Assembly: GCA_009767595.1 (NCBI GenBank)
Contig: VSDK01028093.1
Location: 701,238-765,237, forward strand
Source: Symbiodinium kawagutii
Taxonomy: Eukaryota; Sar; Dinophyceae; Suessiales; Symbiodiniaceae
Direction of reading: 5' to 3'
DNA length: 64,000 nt
Shown: in pieces, positions 36,320-47,652 of the stretch
How the letters are laid out: the number at the start of each line of letters is the position of its first letter
How positions within the stretch are numbered: the first letter of the stretch is position 1
Notes under the pieces: model-generated
The model's input: only the letters and a program-made list of their open reading frames with translations
The model's database searches: none
What the model was told of the DNA's origin: nothing
Program-made: the position numbers and the translations under genes

Positions 36320-36515
36320 GTTTGTAACGCCGTGCTCTTCGCTTTGCCGACAGCCTTGGGCTTGGCTTCGGCCTCGATCTTGGCATCGTTTGGAGAAGAT
36401 CTCAACATCTCAGCAGCCCGTGGTTGCGGAGAGAATCTGCTCTTTGCAGCCGTTGGAGCTGCAGCTTTTTGTCGAGCTTTCAGGCGTGCAGCGGGAGCAG
36501 AGTGCAGCATTTCAG
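36320..36515 (+). CDS. Candidate exon, Ala-rich, possibly membrane-spanning
   Basis: CCCCCAG|GTT to TCAG|GTTTCC encloses a 65-codon frame (VLFALPTALGLASASILASF ... ENLLFAAVGAAAFCRAF). The minus strand is also open as an Ala/Lys-rich 80-codon frame (36301-36543), so the strand is uncertain. Confidence 0.3.
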
Positions 36516-36957
36516 GTTTCCAGAGGTTGCTTTGTAAGACCATGAAGCACCCTTGAAATATGTAGATATCCCTTGAAGCATCCCATTGCTTATGTAGTTT
36601 CAGTGTAGTTTCAGTGGAATTGAGAGGTTGTCAACTTTGTGTTTGCAAGTTGTGTTGGCAAGTCTTGAAGTGCCGAGGTGTGCAGCCGGGGCATTTCTTT
36701 TGCAACGTGCTGGAGTAGAGAACTCTGTGGGTACCACGGCCTTGGTTTCATGTCGTCTCTCTTAGGGTCTGCCAAGTGCCGGCAAGTTCAGGACCAACTG
36801 ACTCGGTAACCTTGGAATCCCATGGATGGTCTTTCGTTAATGATTACTAGGGGACTGTGAACGATAGCCATTCCAAGGAATCCGACTTGTCAGGGGGACA
36901 CGCGGTGGCGCCGGGAGCAACACGTGTCGCAACTGAACGCGCGAATCGAACGCAACG

Positions 36958-37146
36958 ATGGCATCTGCTCCTGGATCCTCAGGTGGTTTGTTCTTCGTGG
37001 GCGGCTTCAGTGGTTTCTTCGGCTCCATGCTGGTCTTGCCCCTGATGCTGGGCCAGTCTCACCGAGCCGGCTGGAGCGACATCAGCCCCTGGACCTGGGA
37101 TTCCTCCGCTGTTAGCCTGGATTTCATGGTGATGACAGGCACCTGA
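36958..37146 (+). CDS. Small ORF with one hydrophobic segment
   Basis: An ATG-initiated frame of 62 codons (GGLFFVGGFSGFFGSMLVL, then GWSDISPWTWD) ends at TGA. The Gly/Phe-rich helix could be a membrane anchor. It could be a first exon or part of a longer gene. Not recognised. Confidence 0.3.
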   Translation: MASAPGSSGGLFFVGGFSGFFGSMLVLPLMLGQSHRAGWSDISPWTWDSSAVSLDFMVMTGT

Positions 37147-37483
37147 GCTGCAACCACAAGAGACATCAAGAGACCAGGATTTGTGCTCGGATTCAAATGA
37201 TTCAAGATGTGGGTGGCAAGAGTTTTTTTGGCTTCATTATCATTTTTGAGCATATGCATTTTTGGAGGTTGGTGCAGAATTCTTAGACAGCCCCATGTTG
37301 ACAATCTCAACATCCTCCGTCTCGATGGTCCAGGTCTCCTAGCTGCCGAGTTCACAACAAATGGAATTCACAACCATAGCATTCCACAAGTGTCTATTAG
37401 TATGGAGCATATTAATGAGTGTACGACCAATGTTTGCTAGTCATTTGTTGCTGGGATCTGGTTAGCACAGGCGTTCCTGGTCG

Positions 37484-37693
37484 ATGGGGTCGCCTTGGGA
37501 CGCAGGTGCCGTGTTCTTCCTTGGCACGGCGGACACCGTGTCGCGGCTTGCTGTGCTGCGACACTCGGATACCATGACCGCAGCATCGCTGGACGCTGGG
37601 TTGATGCCACTGGCGAGCCTCATGGCACATGCCACCAGGGGAGGAATGCAACACGAGACCCTGGCCACGGAGGCTGGGCTCGGCGCCTGCTGA
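37484..37693 (+). CDS. Candidate 3'-terminal exon, unrecognised protein
   Basis: Frame with GC-rich third positions (SPWDAGAVFFLGTADTVSRL ... ATRGGMQHETLATEAGLGAC) ending in TGA, preceded by GCACAG as a possible acceptor. A second plus-strand frame and the minus strand are open too. It may close the gene with exons from 34.0 kb onward. Confidence 0.32.
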   Translation: MGSPWDAGAVFFLGTADTVSRLAVLRHSDTMTAASLDAGLMPLASLMAHATRGGMQHETLATEAGLGAC

Positions 37694-38693
37694 AGGTCGC
37701 CACCTGGTGGATTTAGGGCTACCGATTGAGTACAAGAACTGCTGACATCGGCATAGTCTCAAGATCTCTGAAGTATTGAAAAAAAGATGCATGCAATGCA
37801 TGCATTTTCATGTATTTTCACAGTGTTTGAGGGTCTCAGTTTGGAATGCAAGCCAGAGCTGTAGCAAGGAATTGCGGTAATGAGGTCACCCTGGTGGGTC
37901 GCCATTCTTCGGCAAGAATAGGCTGCACCAACACCTTAACTTCTTGGACATTCGAAATGGTGCATGAATAGGGTATTTCGTTGCATTTTGGTGTTCGATG
38001 CCCTCAACTCACAACGAATGAACCTCCACAAGAATCTGAGCAGTTTATGCCTTAGCAAACAGGATGTCAATCGTTTGCATTCATAACACCATATCCCAGA
38101 TCGGTATTCCACCGGTATTCCACTCTGTTGATGGCCCAGGGTCGCTCTTAGAATTCCTGAGTTGTCAAGGCCTTGGCATTGGTGGTACTTCTCTTCACCT
38201 ATCTGGTGCAACATCAACTGGCGAGTCACACGCATTCCGAATTGGACCAATTGCCAACACCTCCAGTGCTGCTGGGCCGGGCCCTGTACCATGGGTCCTC
38301 CCAAAGCAAGAAGTTGAGGGATGTATGAGGCAGGGGAGGGGGTATGGCACCTGTGCTACCTGGAAGAAGTCAAGACTTGTAGTTCTTGTCGTAAAGTTGG
38401 CAGGATTTTTTTAAGAACGCTCTTCGTTTCCCGCTTTCATGCTAGCGGCAACCCAAGAGACTAGGTCTGTCTGGAGCAGGATTGCAGATGTTTTGACTAT
38501 GCAATGGCTTTTGAGATGCGGTTGGTTTTGTTTTGAAGAGATTCTTGCTTGAACATGTTGAACAGTGGCATACTCCCTTGGATGGCAATGACAATTGCAT
38601 ATTATGTTCAAGGTTGGGACTCTACATTCAAGTGAAATATTTTGTGTGGGACTCTAACTTTGAGACAGATTGAATCTACAGCAGTCCACTCAC
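37694..38693. other. No gene firmly supported
   Basis: Overlapping frames of 116 codons (plus, 38064-38414) and 122 codons (minus, 37936-38304) compete. Neither shows a family motif. Confidence 0.4.
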
Positions 38694-38787
38694 CAGGTCA
38701 GGTGCTTCCCAAGCTGCACAGCCTTGATGCGTCCAGCTCTGAATAGTGACACCAGATATATCGGCCGCCCGCTGCCAGCTGAACGGT
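38694..38787 (-). CDS. Candidate minus-strand exon, unrecognised protein
   Basis: Acceptor TTTTCAG and donor TG|GTGAGT enclose 31 codons encoding SAGSGRPIYLVSLFRAGR and IKAVQLGKHLT, a clear coding-like peptide. Neighbouring exons were not identified. Candidate minus-strand exons at 39.6 and 40.5 kb may or may not belong to it. Confidence 0.4.
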
Positions 38788-39599
38788 CTGAAAATCAGGG
38801 GCTCAACCTTTTGTGTTGACTGCTTAAAGATGAACAATTCATGCTGAGATTTGTTGGGATGTTGAAGTCTCCGAATTTTAGACACTCGAATGATGTATTT
38901 GTACAGTGCCACTCGACAGGAAGAGATGGCTTCTCAGCAAAAGATTGGCGATCCCGCTTACAACCAAAATAGCACTGGTTGTTGCCTGGGCTACACCACA
39001 TGTGATCTGTAATCGGAATTCGAGGATTTTCTTTCAACAACCACGGCGATTTTTGGTTGTCTGGCGTAGAATTTGCGGGATGTAGAAGTCGTGGTTTGTT
39101 TTTTTTTTGCTCGAATTGATTTCCCTTTTGCGAGTCATTTGAAGGTCCTTCAAGGCCTCAGAGCCCTCCCAGCAATAGTCTGGGGTTGAACCGGCTCCGA
39201 ACAATCACTGTAATACCTGGTGTTTCATATTAGATGCTACCGGAACTGGACGGCGAAATGCGCCAGCTTAAAAGTTCAGCTGCCACTGGCTTTGAATCTT
39301 GTAGCCTGAAGTGCTCAAACATGGATGACCAATTTCCTTTACACTTGAACTACAGTACATGATGTATGGACAAGATGGGTGTGTTTTTCGGATGGTCATG
39401 AAGGTTTAAGGACAACCGCAGTAGACAAGGTGATCTTCAATCCCTCTTGAAATTGAGGCGGCCATTGGTTCATCTCGCTCTTTTGATTCTGTACCCATGA
39501 TGGTAAGTGAATAGATATTGGTGCCATCCTTGTATAAATCAGCACATGGTACTCGTATACTACAGATACCCAATCACATATGCACACAATATTTGCATA

Positions 39600-39871
39600 C
39601 ACTCAGAGATGGAATCATGTACATAATTCGGATGCCCGTAGTAGTTGGTGAGGACAATCCTCAAATTGAGGTCCTCCGCCCCAAAGTGCTTGGGGGTTTC
39701 CAGAGGACCAATACGTGCATATTGTTCGTGTATCCATGTCCCTGTCGTTGTTGCTTTATGATCGATGCACTCATTTGCTGGATACCAGATATCCAACCTT
39801 CCAACGCCGATGCACAGTGCCTGGGAAAGTGAGGTAGCCGTAGCGTTAAAAGCAACTTCAACAGAAAACAA
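39600..39871 (-). CDS. Minus-strand open frame, unrecognised protein
   Basis: A minus-strand frame with a possible TTTCCCAG acceptor near 39832 encodes GVGRLDIWYPANECIDHKAT and GPLETPKHFGAEDLNLRIVL. A second minus-strand frame over the same bases is also open, so the true phase is uncertain. No family recognised. Confidence 0.28.
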
Positions 39872-40299
39872 CAGAAAACATGCACATTTCCATCATGCAC
39901 ACAGCATGACTCAGCATGACTCCGATCTCAGGGCATCTTAATTTCTTCTCATCATGATTCTGGAACAGTTTCGGTACCGATCCAACGCAGATGGTTCAGA
40001 GTGTGGCCAGTCACATGCAAGTAGAGGCCCACTTTTCCACATTAACAGAAGGAAACACTTGACCATGATAAGACACCAGCCAAGCATCAATTCACAATTA
40101 TAGAGATAAACCATCATCAATGGATAATCAACTCATTACGATCCCCTACGATGATCAACTTATCAGTCAACATCATACTCAATCTCGCAATCATGGGGCA
40201 CTGTCATCAACCATTTGGAGATGATATACTAAACAATCATATCATTGATGCCACTATGTATTTAGTTGATAGTGGTTGATGATTGGGCATAGGAGGGGA

Positions 40300-40470
40300 T
40301 AACTATCGATCGTTATCAACCATGATCAAACACGATCAAGCACTATCGATCAACCATTATCAACCATTTTCAATGAACCATTGTCAACCATTATCTATCA
40401 ACCATTATCAACCATTACCAATCAACCATTGTCAACCATTATCTATCACTATCAACCACTATCGAATTGA
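40300..40470 (-). repeat. Degenerate AACCATTATCAACC repeats
   Basis: Iterated CAACCATTATC / ACTATCAACC words (complement of the GGTTGATAATGG family). Confidence 0.7.
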
Positions 40471-40486
40471 CCACCCTTCCATCACT

Positions 40487-40650
40487 TCAGTGCCGTAGGC
40501 TGCGCCTGTGTCTACCCTGGCTCGCTTGACGCTTGGTGCCTTCGAATCTTGACAGATTCGCCACCATTTTTGCATAGTGGAAACCTGGATCTCCGCTGAC
40601 CAAAATACAACTTCCATATGCCATTTGCAGGGAATGATCACAACGCTGCG
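40487..40650 (-). CDS. Candidate minus-strand 3'-terminal exon
   Basis: After a CCGCAG acceptor the minus strand reads CDHSLQMAYGSCILVSGDPG and AKMVANLSRFEGTKRQ and stops at TGA with a basic end. A longer overlapping minus-strand frame (40459-40788) is an alternative. Family unknown. Confidence 0.3.
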
Positions 40651-40849
40651 GCGAAAGATATAGCAATGGCATGCAATGGGCGTGTTTTTGGTGGTTTGGG
40701 ATACGAGGACTTGTCGTTGAACATAGCCTTCACCCCGAAATATTTCTTGCAACCAATCGAACCCTAACAAATCCATGTATTCTAGCACAGGTCATTGGCT
40801 GGTTCATGGCACACCCACACAAACACATGCACACACACACTAATACATA

Positions 40850-41090
40850 TGATATATATATATATATATACACATATAAATAAATAATGGTAATAATAAT
40901 AGTAATAATAGTATAATATGCGCACAATTTTGTGTGCCTTGAGTTCATTCTAGCTTCGGTTGCCACGCACTATTTCTGAACAATTCAATTGATTTCTGAA
41001 CAAATAGCCTTTTTAGCACCTCAATCGAATCGATATATCCATGTATAAGAATCTGTTTATATATATATATATATATTTATTTAAATGTAT
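40850..41090. repeat. (TA)n microsatellites
   Basis: TA tracts at about 40853-40871 and 41058-41078 with TAATAATAG-rich sequence between. Another TA tract lies at 41359-41380. Confidence 0.75.
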
Positions 41091-41149
41091 ACAGTATACA
41101 TATTTATGTGTGGTCCATATGCACACACTCCCGTGCTGCGGCCAGGCCT

Positions 41150-41289
41150 ACGAAGCTCTCAGCTCCGCCACACCGGAGCCCGCGCCGCCACCGGAGCCCG
41201 CGCCGCCACCGGAGCCCGCGCCGCCACCGGAGCCTGCACCTCTGCCACCAGAGCCAGCGCCCCCGCCAGAGCCACGAGCGGGCAAGGTG
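41150..41289 (+). CDS. Candidate exon encoding a Pro/Glu/Ala repeat
   Basis: GGCCAG|GCC to AAG|GTGCC encloses AYEALSSATPEPAPPPEPAP and further PPEPAP units from an 18-base repeat (41179-41236). On the minus strand the same bases give a Gly/Ser/Ala linker. The splice edges favour the plus strand. Proline-rich repeats of this kind usually form extended linkers. Confidence 0.33.
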
Positions 41290-41511
41290 CCACATGGAGT
41301 GCCGCTTTGATCATTTCGAACTGATGAATTTATAGACTCTGTATGTATAAATGTAAACATATATATATATATATATATAAAATATCTTTTGGATGGTGAC
41401 ATTTGATTATTTATGTTATCATGTATTCTTTATGCATTTTTGAGCATGATGCATTTTCCTCACTTTTTCACTCATTTGGATGTTGTCAAACTTGTGAGGC
41501 ACCCCCACCAC

Positions 41512-41871
41512 CTGGAAGTCAATGTGAAGGTGGGAGTCTGGACGCGCCTTGTGCGGTAAACATGGCCAGATGTGCAGTTCATGACCGTCCAAAGCAGCTG
41601 GAACAACCTGAGTTCCAACCAGCAGCAGTAGCTCCTTGGTCTGGGGGGGGGAACCGGGAACCCCTGAATGGTCACTGACTCCTTGCTGGGAAATCATGAC
41701 GTGATTTGTGTGATTTTCACTAGATCCCAAGGGCTGGTTGGAAGGTTGCAAGATGCCTTTGGTGAGCTCCGCATCATCTTCCAGTTCCTCTGGGCTTTGC
41801 GTGCCATGCAGGTTGGAAAAGGCTGTGCTGTTGTGCTGGCTGGGGTCGCGGTGCGTATCAATCCAACTGGT
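41512..41871 (-). CDS. Candidate minus-strand exon(s), unrecognised protein
   Basis: The minus strand is open from about 41982 down to 41419. From a CCAAG acceptor it reads TSWIDTHRDPSQHNSTAFSN, then GTQSPEELEDDAELTKGILQ, and after a C-rich tract and AG, TKELLLLVGTQVVPAALDGH and WPCLPHKARPDSHLHIDFQ before CAG|GTGG. The C9 tract before the AG at about 41646-41655 may mark an intron between the two halves. Coding character is strong but no family is recognised. An upstream exon of the same gene may be 42826-42919. Confidence 0.42.
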
Positions 41872-42383
41872 CTTGGAAGACCCAAACGCAAACGGAGACT
41901 TTCCCAGTGCGCTAGTTTTGACCGATACATACCTGGTCGATACTGGTTGGCGATTTTGAGCATTCTTTTTTCATAGGAGTTGAAACTCCAAATCAGATAC
42001 CGATACCCAGATGATTTACTTGCAAAAAACACATGCCGAGAAGGCGCCATACAAAATGCCACTGATCCGAAGCAAAGACTTGGGAACAGCATTTGTCAAC
42101 GTTGACCGCTGACCGGTTTCTTTCTGGGATGGCAGCCCAAGCACTTGGGTTACAGGAAGGTGAGTGTTCCAGGGTGCCTCTGGCCGAACGCCTGTCCAGC
42201 CCTTAGGGACCCCTGAAGCCTACATATCTAGTAACAAGCCACAGAATTCTCCGACCTTTCAAAGTTTGCACTTCTAAAAGTATTTGCTGCGGATCCTCTA
42301 CGTTATTTCAGGCTCATCTTTCCCGGTTGACTTTGCAAGGTCTAGTTCCTTGCTGGCTCAGAAACTGCGAAAAAATCCTTGCA

Positions 42384-42500
42384 GGTTCAAGAACAGCAAC
42401 CCTTGGATGCCGCCAAAGAAGCTGTTGTGCTGGAGTACGCTGAAGGCAGCCCGCGTGGAAAACTTCATGGCTCTGACTACACCTGCCTTGAAAGTGCGAT
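42384..42500. CDS. Candidate exon, strand ambiguous
   Basis: Plus strand after TTGCAG: QEQQPLDAAKEAVVLEYAEG, then SPRGKLHGSDYTCLE. Minus strand after TCAAG: AGVVRAMKFSTRAAFSVLQ..., which would fit in phase after the minus-strand exon at 42826-42919. Both are coding-like. Confidence 0.28.
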
Positions 42501-42825
42501 CAAAAGCAAAACATTTTCTGTTTTTTTCCGCACATGCAGACTAAACGATGTATACATGAATGTTATATTCGTATACACATATATCATAATGTCGGTATGT
42601 ATTGAGAATTGCATGTCCGACTGATGCGAGGCAGGTCCATAAAACATACCCCGAGAAAAAAACACGCAGAGCAGGGTCGATCCTTTTGAGAAGATGCCAT
42701 TTCTATATTTGCAGTAAAGACCACTGTAGAGATGTATGTATTCAAATGTCTTGAGCTTTCCAAGTGAGGAGCACGGGGATGATGGCAGTTTCAGCTGATC
42801 ACGACCATTCACGACCTGAGCTCAC

Positions 42826-42919
42826 GTGGTAGGCGGGTGCTCCAAACAAAATCAGCTTGCCGATCATGCCTTTTGTGGAATACAGGCGCTGGCGGGCTAT
42901 CAAGGAATCATCTTCACCA
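42826..42919 (-). CDS. Candidate minus-strand exon, unrecognised protein
   Basis: An AG acceptor and CAC|GTGAGC donor enclose EDDSLIARQRLYSTKGMIGK and LILFGAPAYH. The donor is canonical. It may precede the exon block at 41512-41871 on the same strand. Family unknown. Confidence 0.36.
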
Positions 42920-43283
42920 CTCACACGTGTGGGAGTCTAGCTCTATCTCACACACTTTGTGTCTGCGCAGGTCAGGCCGGTTGATGCCTGACTACATTCT
43001 GGAGGCAGCGGCATGGTGGTTTTTGGGCGAGTGCGGCGGCGCATGTGGTACCACGTACCACCTACACATGTTCATGCACATGCATGCGCATGTGTATGCG
43101 TATATGTTTTTACAGAGATGTGTATGCCGCATGCCTATAGAACTGTAGGTACTGAAACATGTAGGTACCATGTGTACCAGCATATACATTGCTACATGTG
43201 GCCCCATGTACCCCGTTCGTTTGCCCGGCCCAGTGGCTTCACCCACTCCTTCGCTGCCTTGGCATAGCTACAGGTTCGGTGTT

Positions 43284-43420
43284 TGAGAGTGGATGCTCCT
43301 GAGTGGCGCTACGAGCTGGTCCATAGCTGGTGCGGAACCTCAGGGGATGACATGATGGCACCGATCCATGAAGTTGGATCCTGGGAGGAGCAGAAACACA
43401 TGGCACAAGTCAGCAAGTAA
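43284..43420 (+). CDS. Candidate plus-strand 3'-terminal exon
   Basis: The plus strand reads VDAPEWRYELVHSWCGTSGD, then DMMAPIHEVGSWEEQKHMAQ, and ends at TAA. It is strongly coding-like. A possible preceding exon near 42970-43060 reads GRLMPDYILEAAAWWFLGEC. No family recognised. Confidence 0.33.
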
Positions 43421-44163
43421 AACCAGGCAATCTAACACAAACATGCACAAACATACACAAAAATGGCACAAGTTGCTGGAGATTTGCAAGATTCTCTCAA
43501 AGATCACGATTCAATGGCTTTCCACCGACCATTCACGTTGCATCCATCTGCATCAGATAGGATCTCAGCTCATTGAAACGAGCGCCGAGACCCCTAGTCT
43601 GACCAAGCTTTCTTTCCCAGTATTTAGCTCACTGGCCTAGCTACTGATCCGAACTGCAAGAAACGTCGCATTTGGATCTGGATAAGCCAGCAGAAGTGCC
43701 ATATCGCTTGTCGTGCTGTTTACTACGCATGTATTTTGTGGGGTGAATGATTCGCAGAGGGCGGTGTTGGATCTAGCTGGCCACGCTTGATGGGTTGATC
43801 TGCGGCACATCTTGTTCCACCATTGCCCCACGCATTTCCAGGCGGTGACCAGCCCCTAGCAGTAAGCAGTGGCCCGGTGTCTATGGGTCATTTGTTCTAG
43901 ATGTGCTGTTTTTCAGTTGGTGCTTGGTGATGAATTCTCATATCTTGCCTGGGAATGTCGGACAGTGACCTGGCCAGAGAGATCAGCATAATTGTTCAAT
44001 GCCCGGAAGCTCAAGTTGATCTTCAAGACCTGCATGCCAAATATCTGCAATAAAACTGCATGTATATTGTATATTTACCTATAGGACTACATTTCTATTG
44101 TTTGGCGACTTCATAAATGGATTCAATGCTTACACTCACTGGATCTCTCTGGCGGACTGCCAG
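43421..44163. other. No gene firmly supported
   Basis: A short ATG-initiated frame at 43462 (MAQVAGDLQDSLKDHDSMA...) repeats the ATGGCACAAGT word that ends the preceding exon. Otherwise nothing clear. Confidence 0.35.
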
Positions 44164-44241
44164 GCCCAGTGGAATCTCCATTTTCGTGGGCGACAAGCGT
44201 GTGCTGGTGAAAAAGCCCGACGATGAGCACTTCGAGGACAG
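44164..44241 (+). CDS. Candidate exon, unrecognised protein
   Basis: After CTGCCAG: PSGISIFVGDKRVLVKKPDD, then EHFED, with GC-rich third positions. The right edge is uncertain. A second fragment in another frame (RIYVDLRKAGMRCC, about 44290-44335) may be a further exon. Confidence 0.33.
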
Positions 44242-45280
44242 CGTTGGGATCTGCACTCAAGCGCCAACTTTAGGGACGAATGACTAGTGACCCGAATCTA
44301 CGTGGACCTGCGCAAAGCCGGAATGCGATGCTGCCAGAGTCACGCATGTTGCACGCCTGTCTGCATATCTTGACTCCCCAAGAGCTCAATTTGTTCATTT
44401 TCATTACATTTCATTAGCCATAAGTTGTAATGGTCAATGGAAACCATATACCATTAACATCCACTAACCATTCATATAACCACAGGTTATTGGTGTGCTC
44501 CAAACGATTCCAACTCAGCCAGCCATCTCTGGGCATCCCAGGCTCCAGGTCCCTTGAACCTCACACCTTGGGTGCTCCGGAAGCCCCTGGAGGTTGGTTG
44601 GTTGGTCGGTTGGGAGCTGAACCACATCTCGTTGCCTCATGGTGGAAGTCAGTTCCCTGAACAGGTAGGGATAGATGTTGCGATCGCCGCTTAGAAACGG
44701 CTCCTTGCCTATTTTTGCTTGTGTAAACATATCTTCATGGTATACGCACTGTAAATGGGGCCGTAGGTGCCACAAGCGAGATTCTCGTTTTCCGATGTCC
44801 AGGGGAAGCTGTGGCACAATCATGGTACATAGTTTCAGGCTATTGAACACTCATAGGAAAGTCTGCATGATTGAGGTGTGTTCTACACATCATTTATCAT
44901 CAACTGGGATGATAGAGGGTATATAAGGGTATATGATCCCTATCCCTCTTCACAGCACAAAAAAAGCATTGCTTGCGAATGTTCCCATCATCAGTCATCG
45001 CATGTTCTCATTATCCAGGACATGAGACCCAGGGAGCACACAACTGGAACACCAACAAGTCCGACCGGAAAATTGCACCGATCCCTAGCAGCTGGTCCAA
45101 AGCACAATTAACATCACCATTTGGGGTTGACGGGACACATCGGTTTGTTCATGTTTCTTCGCGCTGCAAGAATAGCTACTCAAGGTCTTGTTTTGCAAAA
45201 CCCATCCTTGTATTCTAGCCAACCGCCGTCATAGTTAACAAATGTAGTAAGATAGGCACAACAAATACAGATCACTATAT
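44242..45280. other. No gene firmly supported
   Basis: A 111-codon minus-strand frame (44515-44850) overlaps a 76-codon plus-strand frame. Neither is recognised. Confidence 0.35.
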
Positions 45281-45353
45281 GGCTATGGGTCAAAACCCTA
45301 TTATTGTTGGTGATTATCCCCTATCATTGGTTGGTCAGTATTGACCCGTAGCC
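45281..45353. mobile_element. Short inverted-repeat element, 73 bp, TSD ATAT
   Basis: Ends GGCTATGGGTCAA (45281-45293) and TTGACCCGTAGCC (45341-45353) are 13-bp inverted repeats with one mismatch, flanked by ATAT at 45277-45280 and 45354-45357. Internal deletion derivative of the family. Confidence 0.75.
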
Positions 45354-45482
45354 ATATTATAGTTAAGCATGTTGCAGTTCTACCGCTTTGTTCGACACTT
45401 CAACAGCGCACTACCGGAGCTCTCGATGGCAGGTGAATCAGCCGATGCAGGCAGGGCAACAAGATTCGCTACCAACCTGTAG

Positions 45483-45576
45483 AGGTTTCTTAATTTTCGG
45501 AACCCCCAACAATGATTGGTTGATTACCAAAAATGGTGAATATTGGATGATTAGGGGGTTCCCCCACCCAAACAGA
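45483..45576. mobile_element. Second inverted-repeat family, first of two adjoining copies
   Basis: Starts GGTTTCTTAATTTTCGGAAC and carries AATATTGGATGATTAGGGGG near its right end. Directly abuts the next copy. Confidence 0.55.
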
Positions 45577-45674
45577 GGTTTCTGAAAATTGGGATCCCCT
45601 AAAATGGACGGTTTACTTTACACCCAAAATGATTGACATTGGATGATTTGCCGGTACCCCAATTTTAAGAAACC
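45577..45674. mobile_element. Second inverted-repeat family, 98 bp
   Basis: Ends GGTTTCTGAAAATTGGG and CCCCAATTTTAAGAAACC form an imperfect terminal inverted repeat of about 22 bp. The interior has CACCCAAAATGATTGACATT. Related fragments lie at 16975-17045 and 61528-61615. No coding capacity. Confidence 0.65.
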
Positions 45675-46184
45675 ACCATATGCCGCAAGATCTTCAAAGA
45701 TGGCAAAGACAAATCATGAAGTTTTGCTTTGTCTGAACGACTCACAAGAATTCAGGAGTGAAGCTATTTCCCCTTGAAATTGCGAAACACCTGTTCATCA
45801 ACTTCGGGCTTGGCCGTGTCGCAAGGGATAGGAGCAAAATCAGTTGTGAGTGGCAGTGATGGGACCTAGAGGTGAAGGGACTCCAAAACCAACCATAACT
45901 GACCCTACCATTGGTGACTATGATTCAAACTTGTCAAGCTTCCAATTCTTGCCTTCGTACTAGAAACCGACAATTGGCTCTGGGGTCCGTCCACCCTCCC
46001 ATCCGAGAATGATTCCTATCCTGGAGAAACTAACATTTTGGCGGGTGCACCATTTCTGGCGAGCCAACTGTGTCCTGGCGGCCGTTCTGAACCTATACTT
46101 ATTTGGTTATCATTTACTGATTCTGAAACATGATCAAGCATCGTTCTCCATCATTCAGCATTGCTGACAACGACTGGATCATGA

Positions 46185-46295
46185 GGCTATGGGTCAAAAC
46201 CCTGTACCCCTGGTTCCCATCATTTACCATTGTTTTCCCTATAAAATGGTTGGTTACTATCCCCCATTGTTGTTGGTTAATATTGACCCACAGCC
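46185..46295 (-). mobile_element. Short inverted-repeat element, 111 bp, TSD ATGA
   Basis: Ends GGCTATGGGTCAA (46185-46197) and TTGACCCACAGCC (46283-46295) are inverted repeats, flanked by ATGA on both sides (46181-46184, 46296-46299). Best-preserved full-length copy; orientation is reversed relative to the 60430 copy. Confidence 0.8.
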
Positions 46296-46311
46296 ATGAA
46301 TCAACCATAAT

Positions 46312-46446
46312 TTCGGCCAAGGTGAAAATTGCCCTGTCATCGACCAAGACCGAGATCTGGGCCATTGGCAGCGAGCTTAAGTGGTAGCGGTAGCGGGAGA
46401 TGAATTTGTGACCATCAACAATGTCCCTGTGCTTCCAGTTACCATT
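46312..46446. CDS. Candidate exon, strand ambiguous
   Basis: Minus strand after GGAAG: HRDIVDGHKFISRYRYHL, then SSLPMAQISVLVDDRAIFTL. Plus strand: KVKIALSSTKTEIWAIGSEL then KW and a stop. Both are coding-like. The interval lies about 15 bases from the element at 46185-46295. Confidence 0.28.
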
Positions 46447-46960
46447 ACAGGGGCTGCCAACCAACCCGGAATCACAACGAGCTGATAGAAACCAGCTGGT
46501 TACCTAGATTTACCTACTATTTCATGACAACTGGAAGCATAGGGTGGGATATCAAGACCATACAACCAATCGCCAACAGTGGCTAATGAAGGAATATAGC
46601 GCGCATGTAATGGTTAAGAATGGTTGGCCACGGTGAACGTACTCTTTTTGAGAAACAAAGGAAAAAAAGTCAGGATCAAGAATGGAAGAGCTATCAAGAT
46701 CAGTCAGTCAGTTGTTGATTGCATGGTTGAAAACCCTTTGAAATTGCCGCCATACGTTGGATTTATGGGGTTCCAAAATGTTCAACCTCGAAATCGAAGC
46801 GGCGGTGCCGCAAGTTTGCTGCCGCCATGACTCCAACCTTACAAACTGAGTCTGTCTGAGCCTGCGGGGAAGCACCAGTACCATCTATGCAGATCAAACA
46901 AGCACAAAGACCCAAGAAATAAATCAAACAAAGTCATCCAGTCATCCAGTCAACCTGCAG

Positions 46961-47059
46961 GTGTTCACCATTCCCCGGCACTTAGGATTTGTCATCAGCG
47001 TGCCCATCCGGGATGAAGAAGTTGTGGATCGGGTGATCAAGTCGCAACCACCTTTGCAG
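46961..47059 (+). CDS. Candidate exon, unrecognised protein
   Basis: CCTGCAG|GTG to TTGCAG|GA encloses 33 codons: VFTIPRHLGFVISVPIRDEE then VVDRVIKSQPPLQ. Good acceptor and coding character; the donor would be GA. Family unknown. Confidence 0.38.
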
Positions 47060-47652
47060 GAGACTGTCACAGCCAGCTGTGTCAGCGCATTCACCGCGGA
47101 AGATCGACATGAGAATCGTCACTGGGATTCTCATCAACCTGTGCTTGGCCATGTTTGAAAATTTGACCCCATACTAGACAGCACGGCTTTGCAATGCTGT
47201 CCTATTCTTTGCAAGACATGGTCATCAATTCCTTGGAATCGTAGATCTGTGTGAAGCAACCGCCCCTATTTTTATCAGAGATAGCTGGTGATTCATCATG
47301 CGCAATGAATTGGGACATGCTGAGAGAAACCTCTTAGCGATCATCGCACAGAAGTGCGATGGTAGTGGGAGAAGGTGCAGGTTGGTATGTCCTAACGTTT
47401 GCTCAATTTCAGTTGATTGATCATTGAATAATTTCTCACAGTGTGGTTTCGTGGGCACATTGGTTTTGGCCGGTCGGCTACTCAGCTACAGAAAAGCATC
47501 ATGAACATGTTTACAATTATTTGTCAAACAAACACATATCACATTGAATCTGTCAAAACAAATTGAACCTGGCTCAAGCTTTGTAGTGGCTCAGTGGGAG
47601 ACCTTTGGTGTTCATCTTAGCCTTGTGGCCTAAACACGGTCTTGAAAAGGCC

